Assembly (NCBI GenBank): GCA_029204225.1 | Contig: CM055092.1 | Coordinates: 82,934,212 to 82,998,211, forward strand | Source of the DNA: Diphasiastrum complanatum | Taxonomy: Eukaryota; Streptophyta; Lycopodiopsida; Lycopodiales; Lycopodiaceae | DNA: 64,000 bases | Direction of reading: 5' to 3' | Part shown: positions 50,156-62,820 of the stretch, one piece after another | Position numbering within the stretch: position 1 is the stretch's first letter | Layout: each line of letters begins with the position of its first letter | Made by a program: the position numbers and the translations under genes | Notes under the pieces: generated by a model | What the model was told of the DNA's origin: nothing | Seen by the model: the letters and a program-made list of their open reading frames with translations, nothing else | Database searches by the model: none

Positions 50156-50290
50156 ATAGTTCTACTTTTATTCTAACTAATAGATCATCTACTCTCGAAA
50201 TGATATATCTTATGTTAATAACCTTGTTGAGAGCCTGGTAGTCAATACATATTGAAAATGTTTCGATTTTTGTTTTGGCAAGCAACATTG
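50156..50290 (-). pseudogene. Gypsy reverse transcriptase fragment
   Basis: The minus strand gives FSICIDYQALNKV and ISRVDDLLVRIKVE, matching the plant gypsy RT motif CIDYRALNKVT..RYPIPRIDDLLD. Only about 45 codons are kept; the frame then runs into the putative Copia F LTR. Confidence 0.7.
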
Positions 50291-52131
50291 GAGGGGCACT
50301 TGCTTCGAATAATAAAGTTCCATGAAAGTAGCTCTTGAACTTGTTTGTGCATTTTTTCTTTCTCCGATTTTGACAACCGATGCAAATAGCTAGATCCTTT
50401 AACCATCCATGCTGGCTATAACTTAGCTATCCCAATTATGCACAAGTAATCAAGAACTTGAAAGATTCATCTTCCAAAACAATTTATCCAATCAATACAT
50501 TATTTTTGTATCGAGTACGATAAGCACAAACAAAGCTTGTTGTTTTGACCATCAAGCTAGATATTTTGATAATCTTTGCTATACTATCATGAAATTTGAC
50601 CCCAAAAAATCACACCAATGATTTTTAGCCACCATGCACAGCCTTTTGAATTCCTCACATTCATAGTTGTAAAGCAAGAAATAAAAGAAAATCTTTTCTT
50701 ATTCAGTAAAAACTGAGGTCTTCAAGCTTCCCAAGATTCAAATACTTCCAATTAATAAAGTATGAAGGTGTAAAAACATGGCTTCTTGCACTTCAAAATT
50801 CTAGATGCCAAAAGGTAGAGCACAATGGCTTGTCATCTGAGATTTAAGCTCTTAGAACATTTTGTACTCTATTCTCTTACTTTTGCCGCAACTCACAACC
50901 TCAAGATGCATAACATCGAGGGGGGCATTTTATGAAATGCACTTAGGGCTTATCTAGATTAACTAGGAATGGGGACTCGTGGGAGCAAAATATAAGGTTC
51001 AAGCACTACCCAAGACTGTGACCCTTGTCCTGAGGTACGACTTATAATCTCATGCTCTCAAACTAGTTGTAGTTAGTTATTGCTCCATCATGGCTACTCA
51101 CCATCATTGCCACTACTATTGAGCTCAATATTAGTGCCATTTATGCTTCTACTTACCATTGCTGCTCCTCTCATAATCCATGCTTGTCCATGCCACTCCT
51201 ACTCACTAGCATTCTTATGCTCATTTCCATCACTACCATCTTGGCCATAGTCATTGCTCACAATTGTTGCAATCTTGTGCAACATTGTTGATCCTTGATT
51301 AGCTTCAATTGGTTACTCCCATCTTAGGTGCCAATAAAAACACTCCACCCTCAATCGCACCATGTGTGATAAATATTAGGTTGTCCAATATTGGGTGAAA
51401 ATATCTCAAGTGGATGGGGACGACCCTTATCCCCTCATGTCCAAAACTAGACTTAAAACCTCCTCACATGCAAACTCATCTGAAGTGGATAGTGGATGGG
51501 TGCAGGAGTGTTTGCATCCACACCCTCATGCAATTGTCTTTCCATGAAGCTTAAGTTGTCACCCGAAATCACCTGCTGGACATCGAGAGTGTGACATGTT
51601 GCACTTAGAAATTGCAAAGTCCTTCAAAAAATGAACTTGATAACATGGTGTTCGAGTTTGAAACCCACTTCGGAAGAAGACCCCACATACGAGTTTGAGG
51701 ATGGGTGGCTAGAAGCCAACCAAGGAATGGGCCAACAAGCAAAGGTGGGCTGGATGGGTTGCCCCTAAGTTAAGGAGTCCACTTTTGGTTTCCAAAAAGG
51801 AAGAGTGCCCTCCAAACTTATATGTGCTTGTCACTCACGTGGAAGAAACATCAAAACCTCACTTCTTTCTTCTGTCTCTTCATCAGCAGCAGCAGAGCAG
51901 CAGCAGCAAGAAGCAATCCCAATGTGATCACTTCAGCTGCAAGCATTCATGTCGGATGATGCACGATCCTTGAGCTTGGCACCATACATAACCGTGATGC
52001 AACCAATGCTTTCAATCTCCTAGCAATGTTCTTCAATAACAGCAAATCTGTTCAAAGCCAAGAATCGAGGCAAGCAAAGTAAGTGAAGAGCTACAGTGTT
52101 TTCTTTGTCAGCACAAAGGTTATAAGCAAGC
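50291..52131. other. Upstream region of the CBM20 gene
   Basis: No protein family was recognised. Holds a CAG-rich run (51882-51910) and, from about 51780 on, sequence of the kind found in plant 5' UTRs and promoters. I could not place a TATA box or start site. A 62-codon frame at 51785-51973 has no recognisable features. Confidence 0.5.
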
Positions 52132-53689
52132 ATGGACGGCGTGATAGCTTGTGCAGGACCAAGCTCTTCATGGAGGACGCGTTTTTGCCTGAAAGGAAAC
52201 TTCCATTTAAGTAGGTTTCGTAGTGATGGAGGAGGTCTTCAGTATTTTGATGCACTTAAGCAGCAAACAAAGGTCAAGGGAAAGAAGTGGCAAAATAGGT
52301 GTGTTAGCAGGGCCCCTAAGGCAATTTGGGGACATAGTTATCGGTGCATATTTCAATCAGCATCGACCTCCTGTCCTGCATCCCCCGAGGTGAGTAGTTT
52401 ATACAGCCAGTAAAGACTAGTATATTTGTTGCCAGGAAAAAGACATGACTAGAAATGCCAATTATCTTATAATAACTTTGTCGTCCCCTTTTCTGTTCAT
52501 TTTTTCACGGATCAGCTGCTATTGCTCTTCACTGTTATGCTTATGCCGTGTCCATAGAAGATTTTGTTCAAAATATGCGTTAATTAAGCTGTTGAAGAAA
52601 TGCTTTCTTCTTTTCTTTCACAAGAATGCCATTCTTTGAGAGTTGTTCATGTTTTAAGGTCTCAGTATCAAACCTCTTGTTATCATGTCGGATCAGATCT
52701 GTGGAAGTGGAAAAAGAAATTGTCGCTCGACCTTGTGATATGACGAGTAATGTGGGTAGCTATATGTAAATTTTTTGTATACATCAGCAAGCGGTAAATG
52801 ACATCTTAGCTGACATGGGTTTGATTGAGTTAACAAACAAAATTATTTTTCTTCACAGGATGACGAAATGCATGAAAGTTCAGGTATGTGACTTTGCAAA
52901 TACTTTCTAGGTTGAGTGCTGTCCATATCGATTTTCCCAGTGTTAAAGAGCACAAAATATTACATGAACAGTTATTTGCTTTTACGTCTTTTGACTAGGG
53001 TCTATCTATTCGTATTCTTCTTAATAGATGCAGCAGATGTTAACGTGAAATTTGTACTGCAAATGGAGTGCAACTTTGGTCAGCAGTTTAATGTAATCGG
53101 TGAAGACCCTTTATTAGGAGCTTGGGACCCAAGTGCTGCAGTACCATTACAGTGGTCGGACAATCATGTATGGAGTACTGAACTGGTGAGTCTCCTAGGT
53201 TTAATTGTTGTTTCACTTGTAAGGGTTATCATGATAACTGGAAACCATAGATACATGTTCCGTGCATACAAAACAAGCTGAATTATTATTTTACAAAATT
53301 GAATGCCTAAAAAACCATTACACGGGCACCAAAAAAACCCCAAACAAGTACAATTTCACTACTCCAATAATTTGTGGGGGATAATTAGGGGGAGAAAACT
53401 ATCTTATTGAAAAACAAGGTGATTGACTTATCTCGAGAAGATTTGACTTATGCAGCACAGGGCATTCAATTTGTTATAACATAAAAAATAACGATTGGAT
53501 TTTAGAAGAATAAAGGAATAAACAAAACTCATTTCAATGCTCAAACTCACTAAGGAGTGACACCTCAACTTTTAGCAAATTGTCACAATAGATTACCATT
53601 ATTGTGACAAAGTCATAATCACAATAGGGCTATTTAAAAAGCATTCAAAGAGAAGAAGAGATAGAGAGAGGTGGAAGGGGGTTTGTGAA

Positions 53690-53740
<51 letters not shown>

Positions 53741-53829
53741 AGTCCTCCTATGGATGATGCTCCCACTGTTGCTTGTACATATTTTCTTTTTGGTCTTATG
53801 CACCCACGGGTGCCCAAAAGACATTAATA

Positions 53830-53897
<68 letters not shown>

Positions 53898-56800
53898 AGT
53901 CCTGCTCATTCTCTCTCCCTCCCTACCCTATATTCTTTGCCTTGGACTCAAAACTACTCCTACCTGCCCGTCTGCATCCTATTTGCCTCTCTTTGTTTGT
54001 CTGTCTTCATTTGCCTCTGTATTTGTTTGTCTACCTATTCGCTTCTCCCTATCGATGTTTCTATCTAACCATCTCTATCTATTTATTTTGTCTTCAACCA
54101 TCTCTATCTATTTATTTTGTCTTTATGTATGTAGACAAGATAGATAACAGAAAGACAAGAGGCAACTGTAGTTTTTGAAATCAAAATAGTATAATCTGTG
54201 AAACCTAGTGTCATTCGTTAAGTTTTTACAAATTCCAAAGAAAAAATTCCAAAGAAAAAATTCCAAAAAAAATCAAATATTCAAAAGCATTCTGAATTGG
54301 AACACATCTGATAATAAAACATGTTTCAAGCACCAGTCCATTTCAGAACGGGCAACTATGCTGGAAACCCAAGGAAGTTGTGACAAATCGGAGTTATGCC
54401 AACTCAACTTGACTTGGTCAATAGTTGATTCAAGATGAGCATAAAAGATGGAGGAGAAATATTGGACAAATTAGCGTCAAGTGGACCATGTGACTTGCCT
54501 TAGCCAAGTGCCGATCATCTGGCTGTCCGTAGTGACTTTGTCAACACCTTGTGAGTCGTGACATTGAGATGTTCATGCAATATTGCTCTTATTCACCGTT
54601 AGATCTTGGTGTCTTGCTAAACAACACATTCTATTAAATGCTCTGTTTCTAGTCATATCATTGAATTCGTCATTGGGTGAGCATTTTTGTTGTGCTTGCT
54701 TGCCATTATGCTATGTCATAAAGTGTACATGTTAATATCTTGTCCCAATATGTGAGATATCATTCTCCGGCGAACAATTATTTTGCAAGAGACTTATTTG
54801 CATGACTAGCTTTGACAATATCTTTACAGAAAGTTCCTGTTGGGAAGATCTATGAATACAAGTTCATATTATCCGGGCAGAATGGAGTGATAGAATGGCA
54901 ACCTGGACCTAATCGCACTTTTGAAGTTTCTTTTGAGACCTCTTCACCATTAGTTGTTATTGAGCCATGGGACCTTGGGCCTTCGCCTGTTTCCGAGCTT
55001 CTGGGGGAGTCAAATATAGCTGGGGATGTAACGAAAGTTGAAGGACAGGGGACCAAGCATGTATTCAAAGAGCAACAAAAGTCTGGCAAGGAACCCGAAT
55101 TCAAGACAGAGACTACTGTCACCATCGAGCAAGGCTTTAAGACACAGTCTGATACATCATTGGATGAAATACATGAGGAGGTGAGTCCTGCTAAATCTGA
55201 TGTTGTCTGTGATGTTGCAGAGACTTGTTGTCTCTCATCAGTAGGTTCATTTACCAATCTCGTTATTCAAGGCTCACCTTCTGAGTTAGAGCAGGATTTG
55301 CCTCATGAGATGGAGGACACATCCCTTGTGGGCATGGGACCCTCAAGGGAGTTTGAAGGCAAAGCTGAGCATGATTTGGAAGCCACGACAATGGTCGATG
55401 ACATTCATTTGGAAGAAGCTTCTGTTGAGCACATAGTTGAGGACGTGAATGATGCTGAATCTAGTACAATAACGAATCTTTTGGAAGCTGCTACAAAAAG
55501 TGTTGCCTTTGCTGGTTCTGTGGTTGATGCAATAGCTGAAGAACTTCCTTTTAAGATAGATGAGGCATCGGTGTCAATAAAAAATTGCTCGAGGTTTGAA
55601 GGTGAAGATGAGGATAATCACAGAACTAAGAAAACAGTTGCTGGTGAATGTGGAGTCACGATAGAAGAAATCAGTATTACTGATGTTGGGCTGGTGGCAA
55701 CAGCTAGTGCTTCATCGGTAAGTCCTGTGGCTGATCTGATCTCAAATATGCCACTCTTTAAGATAAAGGGAAAATCGTCTTTAAAAGGAATCTCAAGGGA
55801 GCACGAAGTTGATGTCAACGATGAAGTTGAAGCTGAGAAGGAGATGGACGTTGATGATGGAATGAAGAGAGAGATCGAATCTTCTGTTAAGCACATAAGT
55901 CAGGAGGTTAGTGATGTAAGTCTGGTATTATTTCTAGTCTTGCAGCAATTGGAGCAACTAGTGTCTCATCTGAAAGTCCTGTGAGTCCTGTGGGTAATCT
56001 GGTAGCTGAAAAGTCATATTTCAAAATAAATGAAGCATCTTTTGTGAATGAAAGATTTTCTGAGGACTCAGAAGCAAATACTACGAATAGCAAGGAAAAC
56101 GGCCACTTTCCTCCCCTACAAAATCCTGATGTTTCAGCTTCTGAATTGCCTCTTGTCAATGTAGCTCTTGTTGCAGCCTTTGCCGAAGTGAGTGCGAAAC
56201 TACTGAAGGAGCAAAAATGACTGGCAGGTAATGATGGAGGTCATTGTGAGAATTACTGGTCATCAGGGTTTAACTTGTACTACTGATCACAAAGTGCATA
56301 CTTGAGTGATTTGTGGTTATGATGGACGAAGCTGGTTTTTCTCTCTGGGCATGCGTCTCCCAGAACTTTTAGCATGTTACCTGGGAAAACCCACAAACAG
56401 TAAGCTTTAGACTGCTGGAATCTTATATGAACCTTCCTAAATCTAAATTTCTTTTCTGGAATCAACTTCATTTCATATGAAGTGTTCCAGGTCTCAACGA
56501 TTTTGCCAAAATTTCCACATGTAGTAGCTCTTTACTTCAGCAATAGGAGCAACACTGGACTAGTTAGAAACCTAGATGAGCTTGTTTATGGTCTACTTTC
56601 TTATTCTTGTTCCAGAAACCAAAGGTGGAAAGGCCATGTAGAGACTCAGACTAGTAAATATACCTGGGTTTGATAAACAATTACAATTTTTTCCTTTTAG
56701 TTGATGCAAGCTCATGTGCATGGTTACATTATGTATTTGCATCTCGGCTGTGCCAGGTTGTTGAAGGTCAACTCATTGATTCGGATATTGGTACCACTGA

Positions 56801-56942
56801 TGGAACTTCTCAAGAAGCAGATCAATCTCTAGAGGCTTCAAAGGCATCACCTCTCTCACTGTTGCAGAATGACATCAAATGGGGTCTAAGGGCCTTTTCA
56901 GATTTTTTGGGGTTAGGCCATGTTTCTGGAAGTAAGGAATAG
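52132..56942 (+). CDS. CBM20 starch-binding-domain protein, five exons
   Basis: Proposed exons are 52132-52389, 52859-52883, 53028-53185, 54830-56187 and 56757-56942; every junction has GT-AG. Exon 1 is Ser/Arg-rich and acid-poor, like a plastid transit peptide. Exons 3 and 4 encode a CBM20 domain: VNVKFVLQMECNFGQQFNVI, LGAWDPSAAVPLQWSDNHVW, VGKIYEYKFI and WQPGPNRTFEV, with the aromatic residues that bind starch. Exon 4 continues with a ~370-residue acidic region holding three loose repeats around FKI.EAS. The C-terminus is NDIKWGLRAFSDFLGLG. Exon 4 carries a frameshift near 55920-55955 (1358 nt, not a multiple needed to join frames); without correction translation ends at 55984. It is either a pseudogene, an assembly error or a shorter protein. 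Glucan binding in plastids is inferred. Confidence 0.82.
53692..53738. repeat. (CT)n microsatellite in CBM20 intron 3
   Basis: About 23 CT units within the 1.64-kb intron, starting a repeated module that ends ctaagtcct. Confidence 0.95.
53833..53896. repeat. Second (CT)n microsatellite in CBM20 intron 3
   Basis: About 32 CT units, again followed by taagtcct, suggesting local duplication of the tract with its flank. Further on, accatctctatctatttatt occurs twice (54069 and 54099). Confidence 0.95.
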
Positions 56943-59284
56943 CTGTGATCGTGGACCCACTTATTTTGAGTTAACAAGAAATTAATTTGATCCAGCAAAT
57001 TTGAGGTGTACTAAGTTGAGCTATAAAGGCTTGTGAACCATGCAATTGGATTCTTCCAGCACTTAAAGACAATTCTACCTTTAGCTCCTTTAGTATATTG
57101 AACATCCTATAATAATAATTGCTGTGCACCAAACCTCCGTAAATCAAAGAAGTTTACGCGTGGATTTAAGAATGTACATGGCCGCCTGTGAATATATTTT
57201 AGAGCAAATGACTTACATGCAGCAATCATGGAAATTATGTACGCTGCACCCTGATGTGCCTGGTGCACTGGTGGATTTTTATTGATTTTATGCAGTAACA
57301 TAACATTTCTGTGTCACTGGATTCTTGAGGAACAATTCTCAATTAGTCTGTGCACTCCTGTTGAAGATAGCCAAAGTGATTGTAATGTCATCAAGCTTTG
57401 GGAAGTGGAATACTGTACTTAAGCAAGTGCCAATTGCTGTTACATACCAGCCTAGAGGCAGGCATATTCTGTACTCAATCATGAGTGTATTTCTTATGAC
57501 TTTGCTTTTCTCAGTTAATCTTCAAAAAGGTCATGGTTGAAAGTGTTTGTCATATCGATCATGGTACAGTCACTGTCATGTTTAATATGGACATACGAAC
57601 TACCTAAGCCAAGGATGCACAAGCACCTGATAGACAATTGAGTTTCTAGTGCGAAAAATCTGGATTCAATAACCTCGCTTCTTAAAAGATTGACTAGGAA
57701 CATACTTGACATTTTGTGAGGCTTTTAACATCTTTCTTAAATAATTTGCAGAATTAAGTGTTCATGTTGATGAGTTAAGTCCAATGTTTTGATGTGAGAT
57801 AAGTCCAATGTTCATGTTTTGATGTGAGATAAGTCCAATGTTTTGATGTGAGTTAAGTCCAATGTTCATGTTGATGAGTTAAGTCCAATGTTTTGATGTA
57901 ACATAAATATCCTTTTACCCATTGCAGATGGATGCTTAAAGGGATGAAAATGGCTGTTAACTAATAAATGACCACTTGAAACGTACAAAACTGGCTGAAA
58001 AAGGCTTCATATGTCTATCTTGTAGATGGTTCTTGGCCGTCACTTTTATAATAAGTGTGACTTCAGTGACCATTCTCTCATGATCATTGTCAAATGCAGC
58101 GGTAGCTGATTTAGGTGTTCATAGCTATGATGGCTAGTATTATAGTTTGAGCCTGTAGCTTAGCAACGAAAAAATAGACACTGCATCATCTTAAGCAATC
58201 ATGCTTTCCTCCCAGCTGCATAACTTTTGTAAATCCTTGTTTGAATCACGATGAAAGGGAATTCAAAGGCTGATGAAGACAAAGAGCGGGAAGTCATGAA
58301 AAGAAAATCATCTTTTGATGTTAGAAATGGACAAAGGCTTAGTGGAAGAGTTTCTGCTGTCAGTGGTTTATAGTTAATTGTTTGATATACTTGCTTTCAA
58401 TTTTTAGAAAACCATTACTTTTCTACAAACTCTCTCAAGATCTATAGGTTGTATATTTTGCCCTCAAATTTTCACAATAGTTCTTATAGGTTAGCACCCA
58501 TGTTGTCAATTTTAAGGAGATTAAAAAAAATCAAACTTACTACGTAGACAAGCTGGAATTCACAAAAAAATATTCATCTCAATTGATTTGATATTTATTT
58601 CACAAACAGATGTTCCTATTAATGGTCATTAGAGGAATTTTAAACCATTAACAAGTTATATTATTTTTAATGATAAATCGCATATTACAATATGGATAAC
58701 ACGCCATGCCTGTGAGCTGCCCCCGACACTTAATTATAGTGTTATTAAAAAGGCTTGCTTGTCAATTTTAATGAGCTATGTTACGTACATTTAAAATTTG
58801 AGTGTTTTGATTAGTCCATGTGTAGTAAAATTTTGAGAAAAAGTATAAAGAGAACCATCTTTACAAAGAGTCTTTTTTGGATTTGGAACTCCTCTAATGA
58901 TTTGCTTAGTGATATTTGGAAGGAGAGCATCATATTCTTTGTGTGAGTTGGCATAATTCGTCTTAAGACAATTTGAAATTCCACTTACTTTGATTGAAAT
59001 AATGATTACAATATGAGGGATGGAGTTAAAATGATAAGATTCAAAGTATTAAGATACATACCATGATATTGAAATAATAATAAAAGTTGGAAAGAATAAG
59101 TATTACACTCATGGAGCATTGAGCAATGCAACAAACTCAAGGGACCTCAACATAAGCGTGCGATCAAAAAACATCATCTGGTGGTTAGCAAGTTTCCAAG
59201 TAAAAAATATTATTATTCATATGCATTTCTTTTGGTAAAATTAATCGTGTTAGTACATGTATAAGAATTTATGGTTCCATATCT
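56943..59284. other. 3' flank of CBM20 gene and intergenic DNA
   Basis: No established gene. A 40-codon frame at about 58251-58373 (MKGNSKADEDKEREVMKRKS) is short and unsupported. Poly-A/T-rich stretches begin near 58480. Confidence 0.55.
57760..57900. repeat. TAAGTCCAATGTT minisatellite
   Basis: Five copies of taagtccaatgtt, each followed by either ttgatgtgaga/agt or catgttgatgag variants, with a period of 24-30 bp. Confidence 0.88.
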
Positions 59285-60480
59285 TGGACAGGTTCTAAAG
59301 GAAGACCCTGATGTTCTTTCTTGGATTTTTAGCAGAACAAGTTATCCAGATATCATAAAGGATCATATGAATCGTACACCACTCAATGTTCCTGAAAGAA
59401 GTGCTTTTTTGTGGAATGGCATTTAGCTGGAGACTTGAAGACATTGAAATGTATGTTCAATGTATCTCATAGAGCAAATGCGAAACATCCATGTCTATAT
59501 TGTATGAAATCATCAAAAGACATTTCAAGGAGCACAGGAGTTTCAAGAGAGAGTGAAAATCCCAACTGGAAACCAATACTACCAATTCCTTTAGGGAATG
59601 TTCATATTTGCATGCTTCATGGAGAGGTGAAGATCATAGAAAAACTAATATACCTTCAGATTTTGTTTGCATGGAATACTAAGCCAAAGTCATCATCGAA
59701 ACAAACAATAGCTCGATTAGAGAAGTGCTTTCAAAAGCGGGTTTCCATAAAGGACATGTTAAAATACAAAAAGCATGAAAAGCTTTGAAAACATGAAATA
59801 TTTGCTGTAAACCAAGCATAGGAGTCAGAGCTCATCAATTTTTATCAAATCATTTTAAATCCAATACTCGGTTTGAAAAGATGGTATTTCTGCAACACAA
59901 GACTTTGAAGATAAACGAACAACAAGGTTTAAGAAGGTTGAAGTTTGGAAAAAGCTCAATAACATGCTTAAAGTGCTTAGAAAAGATCTTATGCCCATGC
60001 ACAACTATTGGAGAAAACAACAATAGAGCTTGTTGATGCAGTTTTGGTAGCTTGGGGCATAGATCACATCACCCACTACATGATAATAAACTTCTGAATG
60101 TGTAATTTAAAATTACAGTTTTATTATTACTTGCTCAATCAATCTTAAATGCTTAATTTACTAATTAATGCATAAATCTTTGATATTGAAGCACATATTA
60201 CGACATTGTACATCATTTTTTGCAAAAAAGTATGGCATTCCAAGATATGGAGAAATCACATTGGCAGACAAGAGCAACATTTCCTCGAAATACACAACAT
60301 GGTGGAACATCCTCAAAGAATAGTTACATCATCCAACTATTTCAATGGTTCTATAGACGGGCTCAAGTTCTCGATACACAACTAGATCAACAAATTATCA
60401 TAGATTCAAAAAAGCATGTAAATTTGTCCGACAAAACTAAATTGACGGCAACAATTCAAGATACAATGTGTCATCAACAA
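59285..60480 (+). pseudogene. Decayed transposon-like protein, family unclear
   Basis: A first block (59285-59410) reads VLKEDPDVLSWIFSRTSYPD and RTPLNVPERSAF. After a one-base shift at a run of six T it continues as VEWHLAGDLKTLKCMF, NAKHPCLYCMKSSKD and ILPIPLGNVHICMLHGEVKI. A further block at 60220-60400 has HWQTRATFPRNTQHGGTSSK and LFQWFYRRAQVLDTQLDQQ. The GDLK..CxxC arrangement recalls multicopy uncharacterised transposon proteins in plants and animals, but I cannot name the superfamily and see no DDE triad. Stops and frameshifts make it a pseudogene. Confidence 0.5.
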
Positions 60481-60485
60481 TTCAC

Positions 60486-60523
60486 TCATTTGATATATAT
60501 ATATGTATATATATCTCAAATGA
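60486..60523. repeat. Inverted repeat with AT core
   Basis: TCATTTGA at 60486-60493 is matched by TCAAATGA at 60516-60523, with an alternating TA core between them. It could form a hairpin of about 17 bp, or be a simple AT-rich expansion. Confidence 0.7.
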
Positions 60524-61296
60524 TAAAAGTACAATCAATTTTGAGCATTGTCTTTAAAGACAGTCTTTGTTGTACGGTCATGGAGGAACTTCTTCCTATC
60601 GTACGAATCAAGAAATCATGTGGATCTTCTTTTGCTTGGATCTATGTATCTTGATAGAATTGCCAAAGTAGATGATCTCATAGGAACATCTTCTAGCACA
60701 TAGTTGAAAACTTTAAGAGCAATGTCTCTTTTGACAAAAAAAAATTTAATCATATTCTTCGGATATTTATGCCCTTGAGAAAAGAAAAAAAAAAAAGACA
60801 AGGCCCTAATGGCCATTATTAAAGTTCCAACATTCAAAGAGAACCTCTCGTGATGAATACAAATTTCGTTGTTTACAAAGTGTTTCAAATAATGAGACAA
60901 GGAGGAATCCTTCTGTTTTTCACCTTGTCTTCCATGTTAGCTTGCAAAAGAATCAATGGAAACATATTTATAAGTGTTTGTCAAACTATTAGACCAATCA
61001 ACTATATATAAAATAATAAACACATCCACTTACATGTCAATAAAATGATTCTTGTGAAACAACTATTTTAGAAAAGCGTTCACTTACCATATCTTCCTCA
61101 TCAGCTTGAACAATGCTAGCAGCATGTAGATTATGACCGGCAACACTGATTGATGGCTAGTCGGCTGGAATCATCAATGTGTGGCAGTTGGAGGATACTT
61201 TTTCTGAAAACTCAAAAATTCCTCCTAACTTGGCATATTGGCCTCATATACCTTGCTCTCATACAACAATATTTGGAGTACATATGTCTCATTGGC
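60524..61296. other. Region without recognisable genes
   Basis: A minus-strand frame at 60616-60900 has no known features and includes a poly-Phe run from a homopolymer. Nothing else supported. Confidence 0.55.
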
Positions 61297-62264
61297 CTAT
61301 TCAGCTTGATCTTCATAGTTGATGTCGTCTCTAAGGCTGTCATCGTTAAAATCAATAAAGGCTGCGAATTCTATAATCATAATAGAAAGAAGAGATAGTA
61401 TGTCATCTTCTCTAGGTTCAATTACATCACCAATATCATTTATGGACAAGAATGGAATGTCATCCATGGGGTACATAGGAAGGTCCAACAAGGTTTTGCT
61501 TTGGTCATTCTCGCTTTCAGTAGATAAGGGAGAGATTGACAAAGCATGGGCCTTTGTAGGGTCATATTCAGAGGCTAACCTTGCCTCCTCTTCTTCTGCA
61601 AGAACCTCATCAATAATATGAGCCTCATTAGCGACAATGGTACTGGAGGCTAGCAGAGCAATCATGCATGCGCTAGAAGACCATGTCTTGTTAGGGATCA
61701 AAGTAGATATGTAGAAAACAAAGGCCATGCCTTCTTGAATGAACCTACAGATACGGTTGTGCTCTTCACAGAATATGACTCGCTTGAATAGATCAACAAG
61801 CTTCGTGAACTTATGATCATGCCTTTGCTTAGCATTGGGATGAGCATAAGTCAATTCAATGAAATGCACGTCCATTAGCAGCATGCTCTATTGGAGGCAC
61901 TCATAGAACGCTTTATAAAGTTTAGGAAATATTTCCTATTCTCAACAATGAACCTCTCTATGTAAAACTTCATATGGAAGTTAGAGGCAAACTTAGGCAG
62001 TCTATCCCCAACCCCAACATCAACAAGGAAGGACAACAATGCTTTGTCAAGAGTGGAGGTGGAAGAAGAAGATGTCATGGCTGATGGAATATCGATATTA
62101 GGTGCCGACGTGAAAAACAAATGGGGTGATAGCATTGATGGCACGTGATGGCAATATGGCAAACAAGAATGGTATATCACTACGATGCACCGAGAGTGAC
62201 TAGGGTAAGAAGAGCAAGCAATCGGGCACGTGGTGGCGATACTCGGTGAATGTGGAGAGAACAT
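61297..62264 (-). pseudogene. Unrecognised protein frames, two overlapping segments
   Basis: The minus strand has two adjoining open frames, 62264-61875 and 61884-61297. The first ends LDKALLSFLVDVGVGDRLPK, then IERFIVENRKYFLNFI. The second has FTKLVDLFKRVIFCEEHNRI and an acidic tail (EVLAEEEEARLASEYDPTKA). They could be one frameshifted gene. I recognise no domain. Composition is protein-like, but I have no homology support. Confidence 0.3.
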
Positions 62265-62387
62265 ATATATCTGACAGCCTCAATTTTGTGAAAGCAGCTT
62301 CAGATGTTGATACTCTTATATATACCTTGTTGAAGGAGATCAGGAATGGACACATATATGCAGAATGAATGGTCAAGATCAACACAC

Positions 62388-62521
62388 ATGCGAACCAATG
62401 GTCAAGTAAGAAGTCGACACATGTCTGGTCAAGAATGCGACATGTGTGCTTGCACGTGCGAACCAACGACTATGGTCAAGTAAGAGGTCAACACGTGTAT
62501 AGTCAAGAATGCGACACATGT
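62388..62521. repeat. Two ~67-bp tandem copies rich in CACATG/CACGTG
   Basis: Each copy has gcgaaccaa, atggtcaagtaaga.gtc, an ACACATGT or ACACGTGT word and gtcaagaatgcgacat.tg. CACGTG is the G-box core in plants. The pair lies 300-430 bp upstream of the H3-like pseudogene; a regulatory role is speculative. Confidence 0.75.
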
Positions 62522-62820
62522 CAAATAGGCCACGTATCCCGCCATTTGTCCCTTCACACGTGCAAAGCATCTAAACAATCATTACATCGTCTTAGCACTA
62601 TATAAGCATTGATTTATCTCATTTTTCAGTTTTAATACTTGCTCTCCCATAATCACATATCGTCACCATGTGCCCTTTGTCTACTATTGCTTACCTCTGT
62701 ACACCCACAGCGCGTGTCATAGCAATACACCCTCACACCCATATCGCCACCACGTGCCACTATTCACAACTTTCATCTTCTGGGGCCATTCCTGGTGTCG
62801 TAGTGATACGCGCTTCGATC

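Noticed and set aside
50915-51780. Promoter elements for the CBM20 gene
   Set aside because: I could not identify a TATA box or start site with any confidence; listing one would be guesswork.
55915-55960. A tiny intron (gtaagt..tag) to repair the CBM20 frame
   Set aside because: It would be 22-38 nt, below the usual minimum for plant introns; a frameshift is more likely.
57760-57900. Possible CRISPR-like or regularly spaced array
   Set aside because: Units are contiguous with variable length and no unique spacers, and the DNA is a plant genome; it is a minisatellite.
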